A stretch of 64,000 nucleotides of DNA from Cupriavidus yeoncheonensis (GCF_905397275.1 NZ_CAJPUY010000013.1:169354-233353), one strand, 5' to 3'. Positions 27,846-37,546 are shown, numbered from the stretch's first letter. The notes: a model not told the origin generated them from the sequence alone. Made by a program: numbers and translations.

Positions 27846-28633
27846 GACAGCCGCGCGGCCAGCGCCTTCAGGGCGGGCGCCAGGGTCTCGTGGAAGACGG
27901 ACTCCTCCACGGTGCCGTAGGACGCGCTGCAGCTGAGCATATGCAACTCCTTCTCCCCCACCGGCCGGAATGCCACCGCACAGGCGTGGATGGCCGGATG
28001 CCAGTCGCGGAACGATGACGCATAGCCGCGGCGCTCCGCATCGTCCAGCGCCACGCGCGTCGGCGATTCCTGCTGCTTCCACTGCTCGGGAAAGGCCTGG
28101 CTGAACTCCGCCAGCACCCGATCGCGCCGGGCCGACGGCAGGGCCGACAGATAGGCGCGCCCCATCGAGCTGGATACCAGCGAGAGCCGCGATCCCACGC
28201 CCAGCCCGAGCATCACGCCCGCGTCATTGCGGATCGACTCCAGGTAGATGACCTCCATGCGCTCGCGCTTGCCCAGCGACACCGAGACGCCATACGACTG
28301 CGCAAACGCCAGCATGTGCGGACGCGCCAGCATCACCACGTCCGAAGCGGACAGGTAGGCATAGCCCAGCGCCAGCACGCCCGCATCGAGCGCGTACTTG
28401 CCCAGGCTTTCGTCATAGCGCAGGTAGCCAAGCTGGACCAGCGTACCGGCCAGCCGGCTCACCGTGGCCTTGGGGAAGCCGGTGCGGCGCACGAAATCCT
28501 GGTTGCCCAGCATGGCTTCGCCGGTGCGGAAGCAGCGCAGCAGCTCCAGGCCGCGCGCCAGCGCGGTGACGAAATTGGGATCGCTTTCGCGCGGAGTGAC
28601 CGCGGGCGGGATGTCGGGAGAAAGGCTGCTCAA
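27830..28633 (-). CDS. IclR family transcriptional regulator of gcdH
   Basis: A 267-residue IclR-type regulator: helix-turn-helix around [15 protein letters not shown] and the C-terminal effector domain ([38 protein letters not shown]). It is divergent from gcdH, so it probably controls glutaryl-CoA (lysine/hydroxylysine/tryptophan side-chain) catabolism. I place the start at TTG 28633, which has AGGAG (28644-28640) six bases upstream. The frame is open to an ATG at 28714, but that codon lies about where transcription from the divergent promoter should begin, and has no ribosome binding site. Confidence 0.85.
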   Translation of the reverse strand: MSSLSPDIPPAVTPRESDPNFVTALARGLELLRCFRTGEAMLGNQDFVRRTGFPKATVSRLAGTLVQLGYLRYDESLGKYALDAGVLALGYAYLSASDVVMLARPHMLAFAQSYGVSVSLGKRERMEVIYLESIRNDAGVMLGLGVGSRLSLVSSSMGRAYLSALPSARRDRVLAEFSQAFPEQWKQQESPTRVALDDAERRGYASSFRDWHPAIHACAVAFRPVGEKELHMLSCSASYGTVEESVFHETLAPALKALAARLSDPAG

Positions 28634-28697
28634 GGCTGGCTCCTGTGGGAGGTCCGTCACCACGCGCGACAATCGAACACGCTGGTGTTCTTCCCGC

Positions 28698-28725
28698 TTG
28701 CATGGCGAACGCATTGCGATATACT
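28698..28725 (+). promoter_or_regulatory. Promoter of gcdH
   Basis: TTGCAT (28698-28703) and TATACT (28720-28725) are 16 bp apart, a near-consensus sigma-70 promoter. Its predicted start, near 28732, is at the left edge of the nested palindromic operator. The -10 overlaps the -10 of the divergent IclR promoter. Confidence 0.65.
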
Positions 28726-28750
28726 AATTCAACGGAACACAGTTCCGCAA
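28721..28750 (-). promoter_or_regulatory. Promoter of the IclR gene
   Basis: Leftward hexamers TTGCGG (28750-28745) and TAGTAT (28726-28721) are 18 bp apart. The -35 lies inside one palindrome of the operator and the spacer inside the other, which predicts autorepression. Confidence 0.5.
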
Positions 28751-28758
28751 TGCGGAAC
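28733..28758. promoter_or_regulatory. Nested palindromic operator between IclR gene and gcdH
   Basis: Two perfect palindromes share GTTCCG: CGGAAC-ACA-GTTCCG (28733-28747) and GTTCCGCA-A-TGCGGAAC (28742-28758). IclR proteins bind palindromes of about this size, often in tandem. The position covers the gcdH transcription start and the -35 of the divergent regulator gene. Confidence 0.7.
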
Positions 28759-28851
28759 TTAAAATTCCACCGATTCCCTGGATTGCCGCTGAGACGGGCG
28801 CGCCACAAAGCGCCTGGCGGCGGTACCCCCGTTCTACCGAAGGAGACCTGC

Positions 28852-30045
28852 ATGGCTGCCAACGCCGAATTCCACTGGGCCGATCCCCTGCTGCTGGACC
28901 AGCAACTGACCGCCGACGAGCGCATGATCCGCGACGCCGCGGCGGCGTATAGCCAGGACAAGCTGATGCCGCGGGTCCTTCAGTCGTTCCGCAATGAAAA
29001 GACCGACGTAGAAATCTTCCGCGAGATGGGCGAACTGGGCCTGCTCGGCCCGACCATCCCCGAGCAATACGGCGGCCCGGGCCTGAACTACGTCAGCTAC
29101 GGCCTGGTCGCGCGCGAAGTCGAGCGCGTGGATTCGGGCTACCGCTCGATGATGAGCGTACAGTCGTCGCTCGTGATGGTGCCGATCTATGAATTCGGCA
29201 GCGAAGCGCAGAAGCAGAAGTACCTGCCCAAGCTGGCCACCGGCGAATGGATCGGCTGCTTCGGCCTGACCGAGCCGAACCACGGCTCCGATCCGGGCTC
29301 GATGGTCACGCGCGCCAAGAAGGTCGACGGCGGCTATGAGCTGAGCGGCGCCAAGATGTGGATCACCAACTCGCCGATCGCCGACGTGTTCGTGGTCTGG
29401 GCCAAGCTGGTGGGCGAAGACGGCAAGGATGACATCCGCGGCTTCATCCTGGAAAAGGGCTGGAAGGGCCTGAGCGCTCCGGCCATCCACGGCAAGGTCG
29501 GCCTGCGTACGTCGATCACCGGCGAAATCGTGCTCGACCAGGTCTTCGTGCCGGAAGAGAACATCATGCCGGGCGTGAAGGGCCTGAAGGGTCCGTTCAC
29601 CTGCCTGAACTCGGCGCGCTACGGCATCGCCTGGGGCGCACTGGGCGCCGCCGAATTCTGCTGGCATACCGCGCGCCAGTACACGCTGGACCGCAAGCAG
29701 TTCGGCCGCCCGCTGGCTGCCACGCAGCTCGTGCAGAAGAAGCTGGCCGACATGCAGACCGAGATCACGCTGGGCCTGCAAGGCTGCCTGCGCCTGGGCC
29801 GCATGAAGGACGAAGGCACCGCGGCGGTAGAGATCACCTCGATCATGAAGCGCAACTCGTGCGGCAAGTCCCTGGACATCGCCCGCGTGGCGCGCGACAT
29901 GCTCGGCGGCAATGGCATCTCGGACGAGTTCGGCGTGATCCGCCATGTGGTGAACCTGGAAGTGGTCAACACCTACGAAGGCACGCATGACATCCATGCG
30001 CTGATCCTGGGCCGTGCCCAGACCGGCCTCCAGGCCTTCTTCTGA
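28852..30045 (+). CDS. gcdH: Glutaryl-CoA dehydrogenase
   Basis: GcdH is an FAD enzyme that oxidises and decarboxylates glutaryl-CoA to crotonyl-CoA. The 397-residue product has the GCDH-type segment [15 protein letters not shown], whose Arg binds the glutaryl carboxylate, then [32 protein letters not shown] and the catalytic Glu in [20 protein letters not shown] (E376). The start is set by AGGAG just upstream of ATG 28852; the open frame extends further but without conserved content. Control by the divergent IclR regulator is expected. Confidence 0.95.
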   Translation: MAANAEFHWADPLLLDQQLTADERMIRDAAAAYSQDKLMPRVLQSFRNEKTDVEIFREMGELGLLGPTIPEQYGGPGLNYVSYGLVAREVERVDSGYRSMMSVQSSLVMVPIYEFGSEAQKQKYLPKLATGEWIGCFGLTEPNHGSDPGSMVTRAKKVDGGYELSGAKMWITNSPIADVFVVWAKLVGEDGKDDIRGFILEKGWKGLSAPAIHGKVGLRTSITGEIVLDQVFVPEENIMPGVKGLKGPFTCLNSARYGIAWGALGAAEFCWHTARQYTLDRKQFGRPLAATQLVQKKLADMQTEITLGLQGCLRLGRMKDEGTAAVEITSIMKRNSCGKSLDIARVARDMLGGNGISDEFGVIRHVVNLEVVNTYEGTHDIHALILGRAQTGLQAFF

Positions 30046-30079
30046 TCGAAGCCTGAGGCTTGCGGACAGGCACTCCGCC

Positions 30080-30108
30080 ATAAAAAAGCCCGGCTGCGAG
30101 GCCGGGCG
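30080..30108 (-). terminator. Intrinsic terminator for the peroxiredoxin gene
   Basis: On the minus strand GCCCGGC-CTCGCA-GCCGGGC is followed by six T. It lies about 90 bp past the peroxiredoxin stop codon, beyond a second hairpin. It sits close to the end of gcdH on the other strand, where the A-tract orientation is wrong for gcdH. Confidence 0.75.
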
Positions 30109-30162
30109 AAGCACACTACCAAGGAGACGACGAGGCTGCCCCGTCGGTAAAACACCTGTCCT

Positions 30163-30193
30163 GAACGCGGCCCCGCACCATGCGGGGCCGCGT

Positions 30194-30195
<2 letters not shown>
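30163..30195. terminator. Perfect 15-bp hairpin at the peroxiredoxin stop codon
   Basis: GAACGCGGCCCCGCA (30163-30177) and its complement (30181-30195) enclose a 3-nt loop. The right arm includes part of the stop codon (30196-30194) of the leftward gene. It is the first of two hairpins at that transcript end. Confidence 0.55.
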
Positions 30196-30832
<637 letters not shown>

Positions 30833-31111
30833 GCTTTGTCTCCTGAAAAAAGCGTGGAACCAGCGTATCCGCATTGCGATCGAACCCAAACGAATATAAA
30901 GTCACTACAAAATCACTCCAAGTCATATAGCGTGGGCCGGGGCGGGCCCGCCATATGGCTGATTTGCCCTTGTAGGCGACGTGGTCTTGAAACCACGGGT
31001 GCCCGCCACATATGCTAAGTAACAAACAAGACGTGCCGTTACTCTCGCAAGCAAGGCAAAATGTCAGAAACCGCACAATCCGAACCAACCGCCCGCAAAC
31101 AGGAGAAACTG

Positions 31112-31387
31112 ATGAGCGATGTCAAGACCGTTCTGTCCGACGCCGAAGAACTGCTGAAGCAAGCGGCGTCGACCACCGGCGAAAAGGCTGCCGAACTGCG
31201 CGAGCGTGGCATGGGCCTGCTGAAGCAAGCCAAGGAAAAAGCCCAGGACCTGCAAGACGCCGTGGTCACCAAGAGCAAGGCAGCCGCGCGCGCCACCGAT
31301 GACTACGTGCACGACCATCCGTGGCGTGCCGTCGGTGCGGCAGCCGGCGTAGGCCTGCTGATCGGTCTGCTGCTGAACCGCAAGTAA
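31112..31387 (+). CDS. DUF883 family protein (ElaB/YqjD-like)
   Basis: A 91-residue protein: a long charged amphipathic helix (ELLKQAAST, RERGMGLLKQAKEKAQDLQDA), then DDYVHDHPWRAVGAAAGVGLLIGLLLNRK, the C-terminal membrane anchor of the YqjD/ElaB family. E. coli YqjD holds ribosomes at the membrane in stationary phase. Start 31112 is set by AGGAG six bases upstream; an upstream in-frame ATG at 31061 is less likely. It leads a yqjD-yqjE-yqjK-like group. Confidence 0.88.
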   Translation: MSDVKTVLSDAEELLKQAASTTGEKAAELRERGMGLLKQAKEKAQDLQDAVVTKSKAAARATDDYVHDHPWRAVGAAAGVGLLIGLLLNRK

Positions 31388-31559
31388 AACAGCCCCGGTC
31401 GCGGCGCGCTGGCGCCGCGGCAACACTGGCATTGACCGTCACCGCGTACGGGCATGCCGTTAGCCCGGGCCCGGGCACGATGGCTTGTGCCTACCGGGCT
31501 TTGCACGCTGAAGGGCGCCGCCGGCCAGGGCCGGCGCGCCGTTTCCTCGCCGGAGCCGC

Positions 31560-31940
31560 ATGAGCGAATCCCCTCCCTCACCCAAGTTGCTGGAGTCCGT
31601 GCGCAACCTGCTCGGTTCGCTGGTTGCGATGGTCCAGACGCGCCTGGAACTGGCCAGCGTCGAATTCGCCGAGGAGCGCTCCCGGCTGATGAAGGTCGGC
31701 CTGCTGGCCTGCTTCGGCCTGGTCTTTTTCGGGATTGCGCTGGTGACCTTCACCGCGCTGATCGCCATCCTGTTCTGGGACACCTACCGCTGGCAGGCGC
31801 TGGTCGCGCTGGTAGTCACCTACCTTGTACTGTCAGCCGGCTGCCTGGCAATCGCCCGCCACCTGGTGCGCAACGCCCCGACGATGTTCGAGGCCACGCT
31901 GGCGGAAATCGACAAAGACCGGGAGACCCTGCGCCGATGA
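31560..31940 (+). CDS. YqjE-like membrane protein (phage holin family, DUF1469)
   Basis: A 126-residue protein with two transmembrane helices (about residues 45-70 and 75-100) and the family opening LLESVRNLLGSLVAMVQTRLELASVEFAEERSR, here summarised by its conserved E and R. The holin label is a family name only; no phage genes are near. It follows the DUF883 gene by 172 bp that contain two GC-rich hairpins (31400-31419 and 31520-31535). Its stop overlaps the next start (ATGA). Confidence 0.85.
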   Translation: MSESPPSPKLLESVRNLLGSLVAMVQTRLELASVEFAEERSRLMKVGLLACFGLVFFGIALVTFTALIAILFWDTYRWQALVALVVTYLVLSAGCLAIARHLVRNAPTMFEATLAEIDKDRETLRR

Positions 31941-32428
31941 ACACTCCGGAATCCGGGCCGGACGCCGGCAAGGCGCCCCGCCGCGAACATCCGCGCCCCG
32001 TGCGCTACGCGCGTGAAGTTCGCCTGCCGCTCGAGGTACGCAAGGAACTGCTGCTGACCCGCGCCGAACTGGAGCGCCACGATCTGCTCAAGGCCGTGCA
32101 CGAGGTAAAAGGCGGGGCCAGGCGCCTGGGCAGCTTCGCCAACTGGCTGCCGCGCGCGGTCCGGCCGGGCTCGTGGATGAAGGTGCTGGGCCTGGCGCAG
32201 GACTATCCGCTGCTCAGCGCGGCCGTCACGCTCGCCCTGCCGCTGCTGCGGCGCACGCCGCTGCTGCGCTGGACGTGGAAAGCGTCCAAGCTTGGCGTAC
32301 TCGCCGGCGCCGCCTACTGGGGCTACAAGACATGGCGCCAGGCCAATAGCCAGGCGGTGGCAACGGCTGACACCGGTGGCGCCAAGGCGCCGCAGGACAC
32401 CGGCTTCCGCGACCCGCTCGTGCGTTAG
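31937..32428 (+). CDS. YqjK-like protein
   Basis: A 163-residue protein. The first half is basic and helical (RKELLLTRAELERHDLLKAVHEVK), the second half has two weak hydrophobic segments (LSAAVTLALPLLRR; LGVLAGAAYWGYKT). Position third after yqjD- and yqjE-like genes suggests the YqjK role, which is itself unknown. It overlaps the YqjE stop by four bases, and its own TAG overlaps the TAA of the convergent GGDEF-EAL gene. Confidence 0.75.
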   Translation: MNTPESGPDAGKAPRREHPRPVRYAREVRLPLEVRKELLLTRAELERHDLLKAVHEVKGGARRLGSFANWLPRAVRPGSWMKVLGLAQDYPLLSAAVTLALPLLRRTPLLRWTWKASKLGVLAGAAYWGYKTWRQANSQAVATADTGGAKAPQDTGFRDPLVR

Positions 32429-35262
32429 CCCGGCGTCAGGGCCTCCTGGCCCTGACCGCCATCGATCGTGGCCGGGTCCTGCCTCAATCCTGAGGCGAAC
32501 GGCCTGGGCATCGCAATGTGATGCCCTTGCGCGAAATCCACGCCAAGCTCGCGCAGCCGCGCCAGCATGGCCTCGGTCTCCACATACTCCGCGATGGTCT
32601 TCTTGCCCGTGGCATGGCCAATGCGCTGGATGACCTCCACCATCACCTGGTTGACGGGATCATCCAGCATTGCGCGGACGAAGCTGCCATCGATCTTCAG
32701 GTAGGCTGCCGGCAGGTGCTTCAGGTAGGTGAACGACGCCATGCCCGCGCCAAAATCGTCCAGCGCAAACACGCACCCCAGTCGCTGCATCTGTTCGATA
32801 AATGCTGCCGCCTGCGTCAGGTTGGCAATCGCCGCGGTTTCGGTGATCTCAAAGCAGATACCGCTCAGTGCGATGCCGGTACGTTGCGCCTGGTCGCGGA
32901 CAAACGCCGGGAACCGGACATCGGCCAGTGAAGACGCGGACAGATTGATCGCGCACAGCGCAATGTGCTCGCCGTGTTCCGCCCGCCGGCGCGCCAGCGC
33001 GGCGAACGCGGTTTCGACGACCCAGCGGTCGATCATCGGCATGAGGTTGTAGCGCTCGCAGGCTGGCACGAACGCCATCGGAGGCACCAGCTGGTTGCGC
33101 TCGTCCACCATGCGCAGCAACAGCTCGATATGGCGCCCGCCACGCCGCTCCCCCTGCAGCGGGACGATTTCCTGCGCGTAGAGGCAGAACCGCCCGGCGG
33201 CCAGCGCCGCATGCACCCGGCTGACCCATTCCATCTCGCCGTGCCGCGCCTGTACCACGCTGTCCTTCGGATGGTAGACCTGGACGCGGTTGCGGCCGTT
33301 CTCCTTGGCCACATAGCACGCGGCATCGGCGGCGCTGAGCGCCTCCGCCACGCCGCCGGTGCCGGCGTCCAGCGCCACCAGCCCAATGCTGGCACCGACG
33401 GCAAACGTGCGCTGGCGGTGCGTGAAGCGGAACCCCGCCACCGCGCGCCGCAGCGCCTCGGCCTGCCGCTCGCCATCGGGCGCCACGCAATGCTCCAGCA
33501 GGATGCCGAATTCGTCGCCACCCAGGCGCGCGAGCGTATCGCCCTTGCGCAACTGCCCGCGCATGATCGCGGCGATCTGCCGGATCAGCTCATCGCCCGC
33601 GGCGTGACCGCAGGTGTCGTTGACCACCTTGAACTGGTCCAGGTCGAGGTACATCAGCGCGTGCGTGCCACCCGCCTCCTGCATCCGCGCGATGGCTGCG
33701 GCCAGCCGACGCTCGAACTCGGTCCGGTTGAGCAGTCCGGTCAGCGCGTCATGGCTGGCCTCATGGGCCAGCCTGGCGGCATGTTCGCGCTCCTGGCTGA
33801 CGTCGTGCAGGACCACGACCACGCCGATCGCCTGCGCCGCGCGGTCGCGGATCAGCGCCACCGATGGCTTGACGGCCACCGTGCGCCCGCCGCGGCCAGC
33901 CAGCAAGGCCGTCACGCCGGGCCAACGCTGCTGCAGCGCCAGCGCGACCAGCTTGCGCAGCGGCGCCTGGCTGCCCTCCTCGCACAAGGCGCATACCTGT
34001 TCGAGCGGGCGGCCGCGGGCCTCGGCCTCGCTCCAGCCCGTCAGTGCTTCGGCAGCGGGATTGAGCGATTCAATGCGGCCCCATACGTCGGTGGTGACCA
34101 CGGCATCGCCGATCGCCTGCAGCGTGACCTGGGCACGCTCCTTCTCGGCGAAGAGCTGCACCTCGTAGCGCTTGTGTTCCGAGATATCGGTGAGCGAACC
34201 GGCCATGCGCATCACCCGACCGTTCTCACCACGCACCAGGCGTCCGCGTGCGCGCACCCACAGATAGCCATCGCCGCGCGTACGCAGGCGGAACTCGGCA
34301 TCGTAGGGTTCACCGCGGCGCAGATGAGCCGAGAGCTTGTCGTCGAGCACATTCACGTCAGCAGGATGGAGCAGTCCGAGCAGCGTCTCGCGCGCCTGCG
34401 GCAACGCGTCCGGCTCGAATCCGAGCATCTGCGCGCAGCGCGGCGAGAAATACAGCCGGCCACTGTGCAGATCCCAATCCCACAGCCCGTCGTTGCTTCC
34501 GCCCACGGCCAACTGCAGGCGTTCCTCGCTCCCGGCCAGCGCCTCGCGCAGGCGGCGCTCGAGCCGCAGCCGCCGGTGTGACAACAGGATTGCCGAGAGC
34601 AGCAGCGCGACCGCCACCACGGCGGCCCCGACGGTGAGTGCCTGCGTGACGCGCCGCGACGCCTTGCCCAGCTGATGCGAGAACGCGTACTCAAGCGGCG
34701 TCAACCGCGCGTCGATGGCGACGATGCCCTGCAGCACCGGTTCGGTACACGCCACGCCGCAGCCGGGTTGCGCAGTCAGTTGGCGCAGCACCATCGCCTG
34801 CTCATGGAGGGCGGCGATCTCGCGATCACCCTCCGCCCAGATCCGGATCGCGGCATCGACCTCCTCGACATGGCGAAAGTTGCGGTAGAGGCGGATGATC
34901 CCCGCGATGTCATCGGGGTGGATGGCGCCGGCGAGGAAGCCAGCACGCGCGCGCTCGTCGTCCGGCGTGTCGCGGTCGAGCTCGATACGGGCGCGGTGGT
35001 CGCCCATCGGCACGGCGATATTCGACAGGTAGGCCTGGAAATCGGCTTCGTTGCGGTCTTCGCCATAACGCAGCAGATGCATGACGGCGTTCTTCTGGCC
35101 CTTGGACCATTGGCTCTCGCCCGCGACAAAGGCACGCACGGCGGACAGGACGTCGACGCTGGCGATGGTAAACAGCGCCAGCGCAACGACCACGGGGACG
35201 AACGGCCAGATAACGCGCAATGCATGCACATCGCCCGGCAAAGACCTGCCTGCTTGCCGCAT
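32425..35262 (-). CDS. Membrane PAS-GGDEF-EAL cyclic-di-GMP protein
   Basis: A 945-residue signalling protein. A transmembrane helix near residues 16-36, a periplasmic sensor of about 170 residues with two Cys (PGCGVAC), and a second helix near 210-230 precede two PAS domains (about 245-365 and 375-500), a GGDEF domain (about 505-665) and an EAL domain (about 680-935). The cyclase site LARLGGDEF is intact and preceded by RKGD, a complete product-inhibition I-site. The EAL signature reads ELLLRM instead of EALLRM, while DDFGAG and the later catalytic residues remain. It could make, break or switch between c-di-GMP activities. Confidence 0.9.
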   Translation of the reverse strand: MRQAGRSLPGDVHALRVIWPFVPVVVALALFTIASVDVLSAVRAFVAGESQWSKGQKNAVMHLLRYGEDRNEADFQAYLSNIAVPMGDHRARIELDRDTPDDERARAGFLAGAIHPDDIAGIIRLYRNFRHVEEVDAAIRIWAEGDREIAALHEQAMVLRQLTAQPGCGVACTEPVLQGIVAIDARLTPLEYAFSHQLGKASRRVTQALTVGAAVVAVALLLSAILLSHRRLRLERRLREALAGSEERLQLAVGGSNDGLWDWDLHSGRLYFSPRCAQMLGFEPDALPQARETLLGLLHPADVNVLDDKLSAHLRRGEPYDAEFRLRTRGDGYLWVRARGRLVRGENGRVMRMAGSLTDISEHKRYEVQLFAEKERAQVTLQAIGDAVVTTDVWGRIESLNPAAEALTGWSEAEARGRPLEQVCALCEEGSQAPLRKLVALALQQRWPGVTALLAGRGGRTVAVKPSVALIRDRAAQAIGVVVVLHDVSQEREHAARLAHEASHDALTGLLNRTEFERRLAAAIARMQEAGGTHALMYLDLDQFKVVNDTCGHAAGDELIRQIAAIMRGQLRKGDTLARLGGDEFGILLEHCVAPDGERQAEALRRAVAGFRFTHRQRTFAVGASIGLVALDAGTGGVAEALSAADAACYVAKENGRNRVQVYHPKDSVVQARHGEMEWVSRVHAALAAGRFCLYAQEIVPLQGERRGGRHIELLLRMVDERNQLVPPMAFVPACERYNLMPMIDRWVVETAFAALARRRAEHGEHIALCAINLSASSLADVRFPAFVRDQAQRTGIALSGICFEITETAAIANLTQAAAFIEQMQRLGCVFALDDFGAGMASFTYLKHLPAAYLKIDGSFVRAMLDDPVNQVMVEVIQRIGHATGKKTIAEYVETEAMLARLRELGVDFAQGHHIAMPRPFASGLRQDPATIDGGQGQEALTPG

Positions 35263-35413
35263 AGGACTTCCGACGGTTGTGGCGCTGACGGCGTGGCTGC
35301 GCCAGCAAGCCAGGAACTCGCTTCATTGTCCGTTGCGGGCCCGGTGATGTCTCTAACTCGAAGTGGTTAATGCGCGCCCATTGCGCGGCGGGCAGCCCGG
35401 GCGAAAAAACAAA

Positions 35414-35443
35414 AAGGGCCTGTGACTTGCGCCACAGGCCCTT
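35414..35443 (-). terminator. Intrinsic terminator after tRNA-Lys
   Basis: On the minus strand GGGCCTGTG-GCGCAAGT-CACAGGCCC is followed by TTTTTGTTTTTT. It lies 9-38 bases past the tRNA 3-prime end and is one of the strongest terminators in the window. Confidence 0.9.
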
Positions 35444-35451
35444 CGAAATAC

Positions 35452-35527
35452 TGGTGGGTCGTGCGTGACTCGAACACGCGACCAACGGATTAAAAGTCCG
35501 CTGCTCTACCGACTGAGCTAACGACCC
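35452..35527 (-). tRNA. tRNA-Lys (anticodon TTT)
   Basis: A complete 76-nt cloverleaf with encoded CCA. The acceptor stem is GGGTCGT/ACGACCC, the D arm contains AGCTCAGTCGGTAGAGC, the anticodon loop is CTTTTAA with anticodon TTT, and the T arm contains GTTCGAGTC. It lies 62 bp downstream of the YeeE gene and is followed by a strong terminator. Confidence 0.97.
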
Positions 35528-35589
35528 GAAAAAACAGAACCGCGATTATAGTGACACGATTCCCGATGTGTCAAGCGTACGGCGCCGCC

Positions 35590-36711
35590 TCAGGCAAATG
35601 CCATGCGCTCAAGGCGCCATATCTGGTACCGGAACGCCAGTACTGCACCCGCCACGATGCCGCCCAGCGCGATAAACGAGCCGATGGCCAGCGTCGACAC
35701 CCCAGACAGCCCCTGCCCCACCGTGCACCCGAGCGCCGTCACGCCGCCGGCACCCATCAGGATGCCGCCGATGATGTGGTTGGCGACGTCTTCCGCATTG
35801 CCAAACCCTTCCCAGCGGAAGGTGCGCGTGGCCAGCGCGTACACCGCCGCGCCGGCGATCACGCCGAAGACGCTGATGATGCCGACGGTCAGCACCTTGC
35901 TCTTGTCGCTGAACATCATCAGCCAGTCCAGCGTGTACGCATACGGCGCCACGAAACTCAGGCTCTCCATGCGGCCGCTGTTGGTGGCCACGAACACTTC
36001 CTCCAGCGTGTTGGGATCTTCCGCCACGTAGCCGATATGGCCCGAGACATACCACATGCCGACGATGATCAGCCCGACAGCGATGCCGCCCAGCAGGTTG
36101 TCGAACGTGCGGAAACCGCGCGCGGCCAGCGCCCACACCATGAGCGCACCGCCGAGCAGCAGGCCCAGGCCGAGCTGCAACGCACCGCGGGCGGCACCGG
36201 TGCCCTGCGACAGCAGCGACGGCAGGTCCTGCGTGGCCGGCAGCGTGATCGCGACAGCATCCACGGTATTGACGCGCACCACGCCGAACAGGCCGCGCAG
36301 CGTCATATAGGCCGACAGCCCCAGGAAGACGAACACCACCAGCGACTTGAGGTTGCCCGCGCCGATGCGCACCAGCGTCTTGCTGCCGCAGCCCGACGCC
36401 AGCACCATGCCGAAGCCGAACATCAGCCCGCCGGCCAGCGCCGACAGCCAGCTGAGCTTGCTGGCGGTATAGATGGTCTTGGTCGGATCGATCAGCCCGG
36501 CCCAGGCAAGCACGCCGGTGCCGATCATGGCTACGCCGACGGCCAGGCCCCACATGCGCATGCGGCTCCAGTCGCCCATGTTGACGATGTCCGAGACCGC
36601 CCCCATCGTGCAGAAGTGCGTGCGCTGCAGGATGGCGCCGAACAGGAAGGTCAGGGCGAAAGTGCTCAGCAGCACGGTGCGCGAAAGCGCGGCGATATCG
36701 ATCTCGGGCAT
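35590..36711 (-). CDS. YeeE/YedE family (TsuA-like) sulfur-compound transporter
   Basis: A 373-residue membrane protein with about nine or ten helices. It has two YeeE-type repeats with the key cysteines: LQRTHFCTMGA and ASGCGSKTLVRIGAGN in the first, ALGCTVGQGLSGVS in the second. TsuA uses equivalent cysteines to pass thiosulfate inward; the substrate here is inferred to be thiosulfate or a related ion. Start 36711 is preferred over 36846 because the longer form would overlap queC by 100 bp. It begins 34 bp after queC. Confidence 0.85.
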   Translation of the reverse strand: MPEIDIAALSRTVLLSTFALTFLFGAILQRTHFCTMGAVSDIVNMGDWSRMRMWGLAVGVAMIGTGVLAWAGLIDPTKTIYTASKLSWLSALAGGLMFGFGMVLASGCGSKTLVRIGAGNLKSLVVFVFLGLSAYMTLRGLFGVVRVNTVDAVAITLPATQDLPSLLSQGTGAARGALQLGLGLLLGGALMVWALAARGFRTFDNLLGGIAVGLIIVGMWYVSGHIGYVAEDPNTLEEVFVATNSGRMESLSFVAPYAYTLDWLMMFSDKSKVLTVGIISVFGVIAGAAVYALATRTFRWEGFGNAEDVANHIIGGILMGAGGVTALGCTVGQGLSGVSTLAIGSFIALGGIVAGAVLAFRYQIWRLERMAFA

Positions 36712-36745
36712 ATCCGGGGGCGGTGAATGGAGGCTGGTGGCGCGC

Positions 36746-37426
36746 TCAGGCGTTCTGGTAGCGGGTCGGGTCGGCAACGCCGGCCGCCTCGAAGCCGGCG
36801 CGGCGGATGCGGCAGGAATCGCAGACGCCGCAGGCACGGCCATCATCGGCGGCCTGGTAGCACGACACCGTCAGGCTGTAGTCCACGCCCAGGCGGATGC
36901 CCGCGCGGATGATCTCGGCCTTGGTCATGTCGATGATCGGCGCGTGCACGCGGAACCGGTCGCCCTCCACGCCCGCCTTGGTGGCGAGGTTGGCCAGCGT
37001 CTCGTAGGCCGAGACGTATTCGGGGCGGCAATCCGGGTAGCCCGAATAGTCGACCGCGTTGGCACCGAAGAACAGGTCGCGCCCGCCGACGGCTTCGGCC
37101 CAGCCGAGCGCCAGCGACAGCATGATGGTGTTGCGCGCCGGCACATAGGTGATCGGGATGCCCGACGACGCGCCATCGGTCGGCACCTCGAGCTTGTCGT
37201 CGGTCAGCGCGGAACCGCCGAAGCGGCGCAGGTCCAGGTCGACGATTTCATGGCGGACGGCGCCAAGCGCACTGGCCACGCGCTTGGCGGCCTCGAGCTC
37301 GGACGAATGGCGCTGGCCATAGCGCATCGACAGCGCATAGGTCTCGAAGCCCTGGGCCTTGGCCATGGCGAGAACGGTGGCGGAATCAAGCCCGCCCGAA
37401 AGCAGAACAATGGCGCGTTTGGTCAT
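36746..37426 (-). CDS. queC: 7-cyano-7-deazaguanine synthase
   Basis: QueC converts 7-carboxy-7-deazaguanine to preQ0 with ATP and ammonia, for queuosine in tRNA. The 226-residue product has the PP-loop [13 protein letters not shown], the deazaguanine-pocket region [13 protein letters not shown], and the zinc cysteines SCYQ...ACGVCDSC at the C-terminus. ATG 37426 begins directly before the PP-loop strand. It follows the tol-pal operon but is separated from it by a terminator at 37496-37518. Confidence 0.95.
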   Translation of the reverse strand: MTKRAIVLLSGGLDSATVLAMAKAQGFETYALSMRYGQRHSSELEAAKRVASALGAVRHEIVDLDLRRFGGSALTDDKLEVPTDGASSGIPITYVPARNTIMLSLALGWAEAVGGRDLFFGANAVDYSGYPDCRPEYVSAYETLANLATKAGVEGDRFRVHAPIIDMTKAEIIRAGIRLGVDYSLTVSCYQAADDGRACGVCDSCRIRRAGFEAAGVADPTRYQNA

Positions 37427-37495
37427 GATGGCAGTCGCGCCGCGCAGGCGGCACACGGAAATTGCAGGCGAATCGCGTATTTTAGCGCGACTGGC

Positions 37496-37518
37496 AAAAA
37501 GGCCCGCAAATGCGGGCC
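37496..37518 (-). terminator. Terminator of the tol-pal operon
   Basis: On the minus strand GGCCCGCA-TT-TGCGGGCC (37518-37501) is followed by five T (37500-37496), 30 bp after the cpoB stop. It separates cpoB from queC, so queC probably has its own promoter. Confidence 0.85.
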
Positions 37519-37546
37519 TTGAAGGCTGTTCCGGTGCCGGCCTGGC

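Noticed and set aside
31560..31940. Prophage remnant, from the holin family name
   Set aside because: The YqjE-like family is called holin-like only by annotation history; neighbours are yqjD- and yqjK-like genes and no phage gene is near.
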